The notes under the pieces were generated by a model that saw nothing but the letters and a program-made list of their open reading frames with translations, ran no database searches and had not been told where the DNA came from. 64,000 bases of DNA, taken from contig OY282380.1 of NCBI GenBank assembly GCA_958295885.1, positions 3,472,001 to 3,536,000 on the forward strand. The letters run 5' to 3'. How positions within the stretch are numbered: the first letter of the stretch is position 1; the number at the start of each line of letters is the position of its first letter. Of the stretch, positions 45,785 through 55,185 are shown piece after piece. This DNA is from Arenicellales bacterium. Lineage in GTDB: Bacteria; Pseudomonadota; Gammaproteobacteria; Arenicellales; JAJDZL01. The translations under genes and the position numbers were made by a program.

Positions 45785-47665
45785 ATGTACAGACACTTTC
45801 AAATTTACGCGTGTATTCTGTTGATGCTTGCAGCGCCGTTGTCGTCCGCACAGCAGCAGGAACAGGACGAAAACGCGCTCGACGAAATTGTAGTCACGGC
45901 TACGCGTGTGCCTACACCGCTAGCTGACACCTTGCCTTCAACCGCGATCATTACTTCCGAAGATATTGAACGGATTCAGCCCAAAGACCTCGGAACGCTG
46001 CTGTCCCTCAAAAGTGGAGTGAGATTCAGAGACAGCGGAGGCAGAGGTTCGATTGGAGGGCTTTTCGTTAGAGGTTCGGCATCCATCCAAGTTCTTGTTC
46101 TGATCGATGGCATACGTACCGCGAGCGCGACGAATGGTGCGACTGCGATTGAGCAGATTCCACTCGAATCGATCGAGCGCATCGAAATCATCAAAGGTCC
46201 GATGTCGGGGGTGTACGGGGCGGATGCCATTGGCGGAGTCATCCAGATATTTACCAAGAAGTACGAGCAGGAAGGCTCGTTCGCGACCATGAAAGCGACG
46301 GCTGGCAGCAATCAGCTGCGTCACTACGAAGCCCGAGCCGGCTACGGGCAGGAGACGTACAGCATCACAGCATCTTTGTCGAAAGAATCGACTGACGGCA
46401 TCGACAGCACGGAATTCAAAGGGGGTGGCAATGAAGACCGCGATGGATTTGAGCAAGCCTCGGAAAACGTTTCTTTTTCAACACTCCTGCAAGATGATCT
46501 GTCTTTGAGACTCAGTCATGTTCAAAGCAGGGTCAACGTGGATTACGACAATATCAGCAACTTTGGAAGTTCCTCGAAAGCCAACTTGGGTAAAAATTGG
46601 CATCAGCGCGCCAAGTTGAATACCACATCCGCACACGTTGATTATGACTATTCTGACAAATTGAGCATTTCAGGAATTTTTGGCGCGAGCAAAATTTTTC
46701 GGACGGATAACACGCCGGACAAATCGGTGCAGCGAACACACTTCAACACACGAAAAACAGATTCATTGATTCAGGCAAACTATATCCTGTCCTCGCAGAA
46801 CCAGCTCACTTTCGGTGTGGATTACCAGCGGGACAAGGTCGATTCTACTACCTCGTATGAGGCTGCACAGCGTACCAACAGAGGAATGTTTTTCCTGTGG
46901 CAGCGGGAAGGCGACCGCTCCAGTACCGTACTCAGCACCCGTCATGATAAAAATGACAGCTATGGCTCAGAATCGAATTACAGTCTGCAGCAGTCGTTTG
47001 ACCTGTCAGATCAATACCAGTTCGTCACCAGTTTCGGAACCGCGTTCAGAGCGCCAACGTTCAATGATTTATATTGGCCTGATTCAGGCAATCCAGATTT
47101 AAAACCCGAAGAGAGCAAATCGTTCGAGTTATCCTTACGGTCCAATCACAATGACTTATTTTGGCAGATTAATGGCTACCAGACAAAAGTTGATAACTTG
47201 ATCGATTGGGCACAGGTTACTCCTGGCATATGGAAACCTTCGAACATCAACAAGGCTACATTGAAAGGGATTGAAGTTGAGCTGACCAGGGAATGGAATG
47301 ATTACGTTCTCAATGCGAGCCTGGACTACTTGGATGCGAAAGACGACAACACTGGCAGATTCCTGGAAGACAGAGCGCGAGCTTCCGGTTCTTTTGAACT
47401 GGGAAAACAGATTGACAGGCTTTATGTCGGAGTTGATGCAATATTTGAACATTCTCGATTTGACAATCAAAGACCACAGCAGGCGCTGCCTGGCTATGCC
47501 CTCTGGGGGATCAGCGCCAAGTACGAATATTCAGATTCGCTGTTGATATCAGGCCATGTCGATAACCTGTTCGACAAGGAATATGTCACCAATCTGGCAG
47601 GGTCCAATAACGCTTACCAGAATGAAGGGCGAACGATTGAAGTCACACTTGAGTACAGATTTTAA
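45785..47665 (+). CDS. btuB: BtuB-type TonB-dependent outer membrane receptor
   Basis: A 626-residue receptor. A signal peptide ends near SSAQQ. The TonB box region reads DEIVVTATR, and the plug domain has TLPSTAIITSEDIERI and RIEIIKGPMSGVYGADAIGG. The beta-barrel ends in the terminal Phe (EVTLEYRF) needed for outer membrane insertion. It imports cobalamin or related corrinoids with energy from TonB. It follows riboswitch 3 and precedes the adenosyltransferase gene. The frame is intact. Ligand specificity is inferred from the riboswitch and neighbours. Confidence 0.93.
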   Translation: MYRHFQIYACILLMLAAPLSSAQQQEQDENALDEIVVTATRVPTPLADTLPSTAIITSEDIERIQPKDLGTLLSLKSGVRFRDSGGRGSIGGLFVRGSASIQVLVLIDGIRTASATNGATAIEQIPLESIERIEIIKGPMSGVYGADAIGGVIQIFTKKYEQEGSFATMKATAGSNQLRHYEARAGYGQETYSITASLSKESTDGIDSTEFKGGGNEDRDGFEQASENVSFSTLLQDDLSLRLSHVQSRVNVDYDNISNFGSSSKANLGKNWHQRAKLNTTSAHVDYDYSDKLSISGIFGASKIFRTDNTPDKSVQRTHFNTRKTDSLIQANYILSSQNQLTFGVDYQRDKVDSTTSYEAAQRTNRGMFFLWQREGDRSSTVLSTRHDKNDSYGSESNYSLQQSFDLSDQYQFVTSFGTAFRAPTFNDLYWPDSGNPDLKPEESKSFELSLRSNHNDLFWQINGYQTKVDNLIDWAQVTPGIWKPSNINKATLKGIEVELTREWNDYVLNASLDYLDAKDDNTGRFLEDRARASGSFELGKQIDRLYVGVDAIFEHSRFDNQRPQQALPGYALWGISAKYEYSDSLLISGHVDNLFDKEYVTNLAGSNNAYQNEGRTIEVTLEYRF

Positions 47666-47768
47666 CTGCGCATCTGTCAAAAAGTTTTGCGGCCGCGCGC
47701 CAATCTGAGAATCAAATGAAGACTCGCAGAGCATCCCATCAGTTCAGGACTAACGGAGTGAGCATGAT

Positions 47769-48377
47769 ATGAGTGATCCCAACATCAATGAAAGACACAG
47801 ACAAAAAATGCAAAAACTGAAGGAGAAGGTCGATGCGCGGGTGAAAAGGGCATCCATCGAACGCGGCGTGTTTGTTTTTTTGACCGGCAACGGCAAAGGA
47901 AAAAGCAGCTCTGCTTTCGGCATGGTTCTCAGAGCGATCGGCTACGGACAGAAAGTCGGTGTCGTGCAGTTCATCAAGGGTAACCGCATTACGGGCGAAT
48001 CTTTGTTTTTCGGCAGTGTGCATCCCGAAGTCGATCATTACCAGATGGGCACGGGTTTTACTTGGGACACCCAGGATCGAACCCGCGATATTGCAGCTGC
48101 CGAAAAGACCTGGCAGGTCGCCAGCAGGATGCTGGCGGACCAGACGTACGACCTGGTTGTGCTGGATGAATTGACTTACATGCTCGGGTACAAGTATCTG
48201 GATGCAGAAAAAGTCCTTGATGCCATCGCCAGCCGTCCGACCGAGCAGAGTGTCGTCGTTACCGGACGCGGGGGCGGAGGCGCACTCAGGAAACTGGCGG
48301 ATACGGTATCGGAAGTTAAAGAAATCAAGCACGCATTTAAGTCAGGAATCAAAGCGCGCCCCGGCGTCGACCTTTGA
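47769..48377 (+). CDS. cobO: Corrinoid adenosyltransferase, CobA/CobO type
   Basis: A 202-residue enzyme that adds the 5'-deoxyadenosyl group from ATP to cob(I)alamin or cobyrinic acid diamide. The P-loop is GNGKGKSSSAF at residues 40-50. VGVVQFIKG, VVLDELTYML and the ending FKSGIKARPGVDL are family features. It lies 103 nt after btuB, so imported corrinoids would be adenosylated. The gene is intact, unlike the salvage genes that follow. Confidence 0.94.
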   Translation: MSDPNINERHRQKMQKLKEKVDARVKRASIERGVFVFLTGNGKGKSSSAFGMVLRAIGYGQKVGVVQFIKGNRITGESLFFGSVHPEVDHYQMGTGFTWDTQDRTRDIAAAEKTWQVASRMLADQTYDLVVLDELTYMLGYKYLDAEKVLDAIASRPTEQSVVVTGRGGGGALRKLADTVSEVKEIKHAFKSGIKARPGVDL

Positions 48378-48555
48378 CTCGCTGGGGCTGGCCCGTCATG
48401 ACCTGCGGTTTGTCAATGCAGCGACGCGATCGATCAGACCTGAATTTTCGGATTCGACAGCGGCCAATCCTGCCTGATTCATTGGTTCAATTCATGCCAT
48501 TTTTTCCTAATTTAGCTAACGTCATGTTTGACTTCCCGAGTCCTGAAGCTGCCCA

Positions 48556-48960
48556 ATGCGACTGATGCTGCCTAAATCCTGTTTTGTTTTGTTGATCGTT
48601 TAATCGATTGCGGCCGGCATTGCTGGACTGCTGATCGGACCAGTTCAGGTTTCGCCTGCCGTTCTATTGGACATGCTGACGTCTGATGAACCCCAATCTC
48701 GAGACCAGATGATCATTCAGGCGATCAGACTGCCGCGCATGCTGCTGAGTTTTCTGATCGGCACCGTTTTGGCCAGTTGTGGAGCCGTTCTTCAAGGACT
48801 GTTCAGAACTCCCTGGCTGATCCATCCCTGATTGGCGTGTCGGCCATGCGTCAGCTGGGGCAAGTTTTGTCATTGTGTTCGGAACGCTTCTTTTTCCGTC
48901 TTCCGTATTGGGACTGCCCGCGGTTTCCCAGGGTCACCAAGAGGCGCTGGCTCTTATGAA
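48556..48960 (+). pseudogene. btuC: BtuC-like ABC permease pseudogene
   Basis: MRLMLPKSCFVLLIV then an in-frame TAA, then SIAAGIAGLLIGPVQVSPAV, IRLPRMLLSFLIGTVLASCG and AVLQGLFRTP, followed by a shift to LADPSLIGVSA and another to ASFVIVFGTLLFP. These are the first four helices of the BtuC/FecD family. The last two thirds are missing, and no BtuD ATPase is found nearby. Import of corrinoids across the inner membrane by BtuCDF therefore looks lost here. Confidence 0.85.
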
Positions 48961-49121
48961 CGCGGCTCCGCTGCTGAGCATTTGGCTGCGGCTGGGGGAA
49001 GGGAGCGGTGCGGCGGTTGTTTGTCCCATCTTGCAGTGTGCCTTGAAACTTCACGCCGAAATGGCTACCTTTGAGCAGGCGAGTGTCAGCAGCAAATCAA
49101 CCTGATCCGGTTTCGTGCACT
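48961..49121. other. Short stretch between btuC remnant and cobC-like gene
   Basis: Contains an open frame (LMNAAPLLSIWLRLGEG) contiguous with the btuC remnant but without family similarity. It probably marks a deletion joint that removed the rest of btuC and the ATPase gene. Confidence 0.4.
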
Positions 49122-49790
49122 ATGATCGACCTTCTCCGACATGGAGTCTGCGAGGGCGGTGAAATCTTGCGCGGATCAACCGATGTTGAACTGCTGCCGG
49201 AAGGCGTGGACCAGATGGACGCTGCTGTACGGCAGCATCTGGACTGGAAGAGGGTGATCAGCTCGCCGCTCAAACGCTGCCGCGCATATGCTGAACTCAT
49301 CGCCAGGCGCCGCAACATCGCGCTTCACATAGACGAACGCTGGCGGGAGATCGACTTCGGAGAATGGGACGGTCAGGAGATCGCGGTGATTTATCGGAAG
49401 CACCCGAAAGAAGCGCGTTTGTTTTACTCGCAGCCTGAAAGCTTTACGCCTCCTGCAGGAGAACCTCTTGCTGCAGCCAAGGACCGGGTGGCGGCGGCGT
49501 TCAGCGAATCGCTTGAACTGTACCGGGGCGAACGCCTGCTGGTCATTCAGCACGGCGGTACGGCCCGTCTGCTGCTGACTCACATATTGGGAATGCCGCT
49601 TTCACACGCCATTCGAATTGATGTCCCTTACGCATGCTTGACTCGAATTCGGGTTTATCACGAAAAGGATGAAATTTTCCCGGTGCTGATCTCACACAAT
49701 GCTGAATCCGCCGCCCATCTCACATCATTTTCAATCCTTCAGGGCGGCCGTGCAGTCTATGACGTGCCTGCCAGCAGGTTCCGCGGATGA
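49122..49790 (+). CDS. cobC: CobC-like histidine phosphatase (alpha-ribazole phosphatase)
   Basis: A 222-residue phosphatase of the phosphoglycerate-mutase-like family. The catalytic RHG is in IDLLRHGVCEGG, followed by SSPLKRCRAYAEL, the REIDFGEWDGQE region and the second His in VIQHGGTARLLL. In B12 assembly it removes phosphate from alpha-ribazole 5'-phosphate or adenosylcobalamin 5'-phosphate. The ATG at 49122 gives the family N-terminus. It overlaps the cobS start by 92 nt. The frame is intact, although its neighbours are broken. Confidence 0.85.
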   Translation: MIDLLRHGVCEGGEILRGSTDVELLPEGVDQMDAAVRQHLDWKRVISSPLKRCRAYAELIARRRNIALHIDERWREIDFGEWDGQEIAVIYRKHPKEARLFYSQPESFTPPAGEPLAAAKDRVAAAFSESLELYRGERLLVIQHGGTARLLLTHILGMPLSHAIRIDVPYACLTRIRVYHEKDEIFPVLISHNAESAAHLTSFSILQGGRAVYDVPASRFRG

Positions 49791-50056
49791 TGTGCCGGCG
49801 ACCGCGCGCAATAACATACTGTTTTGGTATCCAATGGTCGGAGTTGCGATCGGCTTCATTCTGATTCTGGGTGAATGGCTTGCTGCACCGCTGCCTGACT
49901 TTTTGCAGGCTGCGCTGCTGGTGACGCTTTGGGGTGACTATCACAGGCGGTCTTCATTTGGATGGGCTGGCGGACTGCGCCGATGCCTGGGTGGGAGGAC
50001 TGGGCAGTCGGGAAAGAACCTTAAAATAATGGAAGACCCCCGATGCGGAACTATGG
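49699..50056 (+). pseudogene. cobS: Cobalamin synthase pseudogene, 5' part
   Basis: CobS joins GDP-cobinamide and alpha-ribazole in the inner membrane. This part reads ARNNILFWYPMVGVAIGFIL, then one extra G shifts the frame; the next frame gives VTITGGLHLDGLADCADAWV, and one missing A shifts it back to TLKIMEDPRCGTM. The metal-binding GGLHLDGLADCADA motif is present. The two single-base changes compensate. The gene is then cut by an IS1182-family insertion at 50057 and resumes at 52074. Confidence 0.9.
50051..50056. repeat. Target-site duplication, left copy
   Basis: CTATGG directly left of the IS1182-family element; the same six bases lie directly right of it at 52074-52079. Confidence 0.85.
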
Positions 50057-52073
50057 AGGCTGTGTATTTATTGATTCCTTATCGAACCGACTCTGGCGAG
50101 TCTGATCAAATTGATGAATTTGAAGTGGCAATCAGTAAATCCTGCTCGTCTGATCCTCAATTTCTGAATCAAGCAGCCAAAAATGGGACTAAAAAGCCTC
50201 AAAATTGCTCCTCAAATCACCGTTTTTTTGTGTTTCAACCGCATTTCACCCTTATTTCCTAATTTTGGGCGCAATACGACATCAGAGCTTCGAATCCCAC
50301 TAGATTGAGCGCCCTTTTGAAGTTGTAACTCAGAGCCATCAGCGAAAATTCACCCTGACATTTGGGCAGGGTTCGCATCATGAAATGACGCATCTGCCAG
50401 TTGTGCTTGAAGGTGCCGAAGGGATGTTCCACGATTGAACCGCGTTCGCGGGCCTGAGCAGGATGCTCCTTGAGGCGCTGTCGATTGCGTTCTACTGAAG
50501 CTTCATGGATCGAGCGATGGATCGTTCGACATCGAGCCTTCGGCGACAGACACTGCTCACTCAGAGGGCAGGCCTGACACTGTGCCGTACTGGCGCGATA
50601 GATCACATACTGTTTGTTTTTATTGCGGAATGTTCCACCACGCTTTAGTGTTTCTTCGGCCGGACAGACATAGACATCGGCCTCGGCATCATAGTTGAAA
50701 TCGTCCCGACCAAAGCGTCCGCCGCGTCCTTTACGACTCGCATGCTGAGGCTCGGCCACCACCACTTCAAATCCCTTCTGCTCGCAGGCATCCAGCTGTT
50801 CCGCGCTGTGATACCCGCTATCGGCCAGACCCTTGAGCTCGTCATTACACAGCGTCTCGGCGGCGTCGGTCATCATCGGCTCCAACTGCTGCTTGTCGTT
50901 TCCGTCCTGAGTGACCTGTTCTGCCACGATTAATTTGTGTTTGTCATCAACGACAATCTGTACGTTGTAGCCGGGTGTCGTCTTCCCGTTTTTTTTCAGC
51001 AGACGCGCATCCGGATCCACCTCGCTGATCTGACTGTCACCACTGGCTTCGAGCTTCGCCTGCAATTCTTTTTTTTCTTTCTGACGCTCAAGCCAATAAT
51101 CCATTTTGGCTTTCAATTCAGATACTTCCGCCAACTCTTCGGCTTCAGCTTCGTCGGCATCGAATTCGTCCAACTGCCGATAATATTCCTCAATGCGCGC
51201 CTGCATCTGCTGCAGCTGACGCTGCAGCTGCCTGTCGGTATGGATGGTGCCGGCATTGGCATCGGCTTTCAAATAGGTGCCGTCAATCGCCACCAGCTGT
51301 CCGCCAAACAATTTCAACCCCTGGCACAGGCTGACAAACTCACGCTGCGCCGCTTTCAACGCATCAACGTTGTCTTTTCTGAAATCGGCAATCGTCTTGT
51401 AACACGGAGTCGCCTTCTGACACAGCCAGATCAACTCCAGATTGCGCCACAGCTCCGCTTCCAACCTGCGCGAACTGCGAATTCGATGCTGATAGCCATA
51501 CACGTATAACTTCAGCAGCATTTTCGGATGGTAAGCCGGCTGTCCGACACCGCTGCTGACTTGGCTCTGTTTGAAGCCGAGCTCCTGCAGTTGCAAGGAT
51601 TCCACCCAGGCGTCGATCACACGCACTGGATTATGTTCTTTTACATAGTCGTCCAAACACGCCGGCAGCCACGCCTGCTGGTCGCGGCTGAGCATGGGTT
51701 TATAACGTCTTTGATTCATTGAATGTATTTCATATCTTATTGATTTAGTGAAACTAATTATAGCATATTTCACTGCTCAAAGATCATTGAATGCGACCTC
51801 GATGGACTTTTTCAGTCGACTCGCCTGCGCCCGCTCAGCCAGCCTGCATGCAACCACCGTTTCCGCCTGTCTGCCTACAAATAAAGCATATTCCCGCCAT
51901 CACTCAGTATGCGACTGAGCTGCCGTCTTCAATCTTTTTCAGGCTGCTCAGCTGACAACAGCCCATTTTCACAGCTGCGCAGCTCATTTCAACGATTCCA
52001 GATGTTGTCACTCACAATTATGTCCGTTTTCATCCATTCGTAAATTTGCTGTCTAATAATACTTTCACAGCCT
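50057..52073 (-). mobile_element. Complete IS1182-family insertion sequence in cobS
   Basis: A 2,017-bp element. Its ends carry the inverted repeat AGGCTGTG followed by similar AT-rich sequence, and it is flanked by a 6-bp duplication CTATGG. Removing the element plus one duplication restores the cobS frame exactly (CGTM joined to AVIAVT). The transposase is intact, so this is a fairly recent insertion. Confidence 0.9.
50259..51719 (-). CDS. IS1182-family transposase
   Basis: A 486-residue DDE transposase from the ATG at 51719 (MNQRRYKPMLSRDQQAWLP). It has PAYHPKMLLKLYVYGYQHRI at the N-terminus and the first Asp in QLVAIDGTYLKADAN. A coiled-coil insert (QLQRQLQQMQARIEEYYRQL) follows, then GYNVQIVVDDKHKLIVAEQV, LADSGYHSAEQL with the second Asp, a Cys-rich CPAEETL...CQACPLSEQC stretch, and ERGSIVEHPFGTFKHNWQMR. 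The frame is intact, and the enzyme is presumably active. Confidence 0.93.
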   Translation of the reverse strand: MNQRRYKPMLSRDQQAWLPACLDDYVKEHNPVRVIDAWVESLQLQELGFKQSQVSSGVGQPAYHPKMLLKLYVYGYQHRIRSSRRLEAELWRNLELIWLCQKATPCYKTIADFRKDNVDALKAAQREFVSLCQGLKLFGGQLVAIDGTYLKADANAGTIHTDRQLQRQLQQMQARIEEYYRQLDEFDADEAEAEELAEVSELKAKMDYWLERQKEKKELQAKLEASGDSQISEVDPDARLLKKNGKTTPGYNVQIVVDDKHKLIVAEQVTQDGNDKQQLEPMMTDAAETLCNDELKGLADSGYHSAEQLDACEQKGFEVVVAEPQHASRKGRGGRFGRDDFNYDAEADVYVCPAEETLKRGGTFRNKNKQYVIYRASTAQCQACPLSEQCLSPKARCRTIHRSIHEASVERNRQRLKEHPAQARERGSIVEHPFGTFKHNWQMRHFMMRTLPKCQGEFSLMALSYNFKRALNLVGFEALMSYCAQN

Positions 52074-52498
52074 CTATGGCGGTCATAGCTGTCACGCTGA
52101 CGCTGATTCTGAAAACTGCAGCTCTGGCGGCGTTTCACAACTGGGTCATGCTGCTGCTGACTCCGACATTGGCGAGAATCATGATCCTTCCAGCGTTTTT
52201 GTGGCTGCCTTATGCAAAGGAATACGGGTTGGGCGGCGAAATTCAGCTGATTTTGGCAGATCAGAAAAGAACTTTTGCTATGTTGATCGTGGCGGTGGGT
52301 CTGCTTTCGCCTCTGCTGTTCGCAGGGCTGTGGCAGTGGCTGCTTCTGACCGCTGTTACGGCTGTCACATTCGTGCTGTGGAGATTCGCCATGAAGAGTC
52401 GACTGCAAGGCTTTACCGGTAATTGCATTGGTTTGCTGGTTGAACTGTCAGAGCTGGTACTGCTTTTGGTTTTCGTAACCTATGAGTTGGCGACTTGA
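52074..52498 (+). pseudogene. cobS: Cobalamin synthase pseudogene, 3' part
   Basis: The continuation of cobS after the IS: MAVIAVTLTLILKTAALAAF, RIMILPAFLWLPYAKEYGLG, then helices and RLQGFTGNCIGLLVELSELV, which is the conserved C-terminal GD.LGA..E..E-type motif (Asn-Cys here in place of Gly-Asp). It ends in a TTGA overlap with cbiB. The right copy of the IS target duplication is at 52074-52079. Confidence 0.9.
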
Positions 52499-53442
52499 CT
52501 GCGGCCTGCGTCATTGTTTCAGCGATCGCACTGGACTGGATTATCGGCGAACCCAGGCGGTTTCATCCACTGGTGTTATTTGGCTCCATCGCGGAACGCA
52601 GCGAGCGGATTGGCGAATCAGGCGCGTTTCAGCGAATTTCACCCTTCAATCGCGGTCTGATCTGTTGGTTTCTTCTTGTCATGCCGCCCACATTCGGTGT
52701 TTGGCTGCTGATCAGTTCGCTGCCTGCACCCTGGCAATGGGTCTTGGAGGGTCTGATTCTCTATTTCACGATCGGATGGAAGAGCATGCAGGAGCATGCA
52801 ATGGAGGTGCACAGACATCTGATCAAAAGCGACATGGACGAGGCGCGTCGCTCCGTCAGAAAAATCGTCAGTCGCGAAACTGAAGGACTGGGCGAACAGG
52901 GTATGGCAAAAGGTGCGGTCGAAGCAGTGCTCGAAAATGGCAGCGACTGCGTACTGTCGCCCATATTCTGGTATCTGCTGCTTGCTGCGCCCGGTGCGTT
53001 CATGTTTCGTCTTGCCAACACGTTGGACGCCATGTGGGGCAACAGGTCAGAGCGCTAATTTGACTTCGGACGGAGCGCGGCAAAAATAGATGATTTTCTG
53101 AATTGGATTCCTGCCCGACTGACAGCAGTTGGATACGCGATCTGCGGACGGTTTTTCAGCGCCTACTTTTGCATGAAACACCAAAAAGCGCCGTCGGAAG
53201 GACCCAATGCCGGGCTGGTGATGGCAGCGGGCGCTGGAGCATTGGAAATAAAGCTTGGCGGTGCGGTCGTTTATCACGGGCTGCTTGATCAACGCCCAGT
53301 TCTTGGCATCGGGCGCGAAGTCGAATCGCGAGACATCATTCGATCGATACGGCTGGTGTGGCGTACGATCGGAATTTGGATTCTGTTCACTACAATTGCA
53401 TTGGTGCTGTTATTTTTAGCAGACAGCTACTCTCGGATATGA
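52495..53442 (+). pseudogene. cbiB: Adenosylcobinamide-phosphate synthase with one internal stop
   Basis: CbiB attaches the aminopropanol arm to adenosylcobyric acid in the inner membrane. The N-terminus (AIALDWIIGEPRRFHPLVLF) and VSRETEGLGEQGMAKGAVEA, ENGSDCVLSPIFWYLLLAAP are conserved. A TAA at 53056 replaces the expected Tyr codon in NERYFDFG. The same frame then runs on as FDFGRSAAKIDDFLNWIPAR and NAGLVMAAGAGALEIKLGGA to 53442. With the stop read as Tyr the product is 315 residues, the normal length. Everything else in the gene is intact, so this is a single nonsense mutation. It overlaps btuF by ATGA. Confidence 0.9.
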
Positions 53443-54398
53443 ACCAGCATGTCAGCAAGTTCAGACTCCGCGGACTGAATGCCCAATTCGGTCAATCCTG
53501 GAATGAAACTCACCGCGAATCTCCCAGCCGATTCATCGCGGTTCTTCTTGACATTGCGGTGAACCTGTGCATTTCGGTAGCACTGGGCGCTCCGATTTCA
53601 GTAGTGGACGACGCAGGTGAGAAGATCGTCCTGGAAAAACCGGTGCAAAGAATCATTACGCTGGCACCCCATCTGACCGAGCAGGTTTTTACGGCGGGTG
53701 GCGGAGACCGAATCGTAGCAACCGTAAACTACAGCAACTTTCCTGAAGCTGCCAAACAGCTGCTAACAATTGGCAGTTACAAGAAACTCAGTTTTGAGAT
53801 GGTCGTTGGATTAGACCGGGACCTGATTTTTGCGTTTGGCGGCAATGGCTGGGAAATGATCAATCGTCTGCGAGACCTGAACTACACCGTTATATGTCGA
53901 TGAACCGCGCGAACTCAAAGATGTTGCATCAACATTGGCTCGTCTTGGAAAACTTCTTGGCACACGCGATGTCACCAAACCGAAAATACGCCTCTTCAAC
54001 CGTCGATTGAAGCAGCTGCAAAGTCTCTACCGCGACAGGGAAATCCTGCGAGTATTTTACGAAGTTTGGAACAAGCCGCTCGTGACCATTAACGGAAAAC
54101 ACTTGATTTCCAGTGTGATGCGTTTGTGCGGCGGGAAAAACATTTTTTCGGATGCGCTGCCGATGGCTCCGAGAATCAGTGTAGAAACGGTAGTGCGGCG
54201 GGACCCTCATGTGATAATCGCGAGCGGGCACGGTGATCAGAGGCCAGACTGGCTCGATGAATGGCATCAGTGGCCGTCCATAACGGCGGTAAAGCAAGGC
54301 CGTCTGTATTTCATACCGCCAGACCTACTGCAGCGCCATACGGTCAGAAATTTGGATGGTGCGGAACGGATGTGTGAGTTTCTGGATGCTGCAAAAAG
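53439..54398 (+). pseudogene. btuF: BtuF-like cobalamin-binding protein, frameshifted
   Basis: Periplasmic B12-binding component. The N-terminal part ends at 53903: ISVVDDAGEKIVLEKPVQRI, ITLAPHLTEQVFTAGGGDRI and ATVNYSNFPEAAK. One extra base in GTTATATGTC shifts the frame; the rest reads YVDEPRELKDVASTLARLGK, then GGKNIFSDALP and VETVVRRDPHVIIA. The C-terminus is intact up to CEFLDAAKS, where an IS1595 remnant begins. The N-terminal sequence before the mature start is long and only weakly hydrophobic. With btuC broken and btuD absent, it is probably dead. Confidence 0.85.
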
Positions 54399-55165
54399 TA
54401 TTTTAGTGTTAAAACTGGCACTCCAATGGCGAAATCAAAAATTCCATTGCAGAAATGGGCTATCGGGATATTCCTTTATACCACCAACCTAAAAGGAATT
54501 TCGTCCATGAAATTACACAGGGATTTAAAAATCACTCAAAGATCTGCCTGGTACATGTTGCATAGAATTCGTGAATCGTTTGCAGTTGAAGAAGAACTAT
54601 TGTCTGGAACAGTCGAAGTTGACGAAACCTTTGTGGGCGGACTGGAAAAGAACAAGCACAAAGATAAGAAATTGAATGCGGGCCGCGGTGGAACTGGCAA
54701 ATCAGTCGTAATCGGCGTTAAGGAACGAGGCTCCAAGCAGGTTAAGGCAAAAGTGATAAAAAAACACTAAAAAGGATCCTCTACACGATTTCATTAACGA
54801 CAGTGTAGAGTCTGGCTCAACTGTAAATACGGATGATTTTAAGGCGTATAAAAAATCTGAATGGATACAAGCACGATATTGTTAAACATTCAGTCGGTGA
54901 ATATGTAAGCGAACAAGCTCACATTAACGGGATTGAGTCCTTTTGGTCAATGCTGAAACGAGCGCATAAAGGTACGTTTCATAAAATCAGCAAGAAGCAT
55001 TTGAATCGCTATGTAAACGAGTTCGTAGTGCGTCATAACATTCGTGAAGAAGATACCATTAACCATATGGAAATTATTGTTGCTGGTATGATCGGACGGC
55101 AGATTATGTATAAGGATTTAGTGTCTGGCGAGGACGGCAGAATGAATTTTATTGAAAGTTCCTGA
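54398..55165 (+). pseudogene. IS1595-family transposase, 5'-truncated and frameshifted
   Basis: Starts at FSVKTGTPMAKSKIPLQKWA, the end of the N-terminal zinc ribbon of ISXO2/IS1595 transposases, so the 5' end is missing. It continues NLKGISSMKLHRDLKITQRS and SGTVEVDETFVGGLEKNKHK. After KVIKKH a stop and frame changes separate it from HSVGEYVSEQAHINGIESFW, the distal catalytic region, and VNEFVVRHNIRE. It is fused to the 3' end of btuF and opens an AT-rich segment. Confidence 0.85.
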
Positions 55166-55185
55166 AAACAAGTGAATGAATTACT

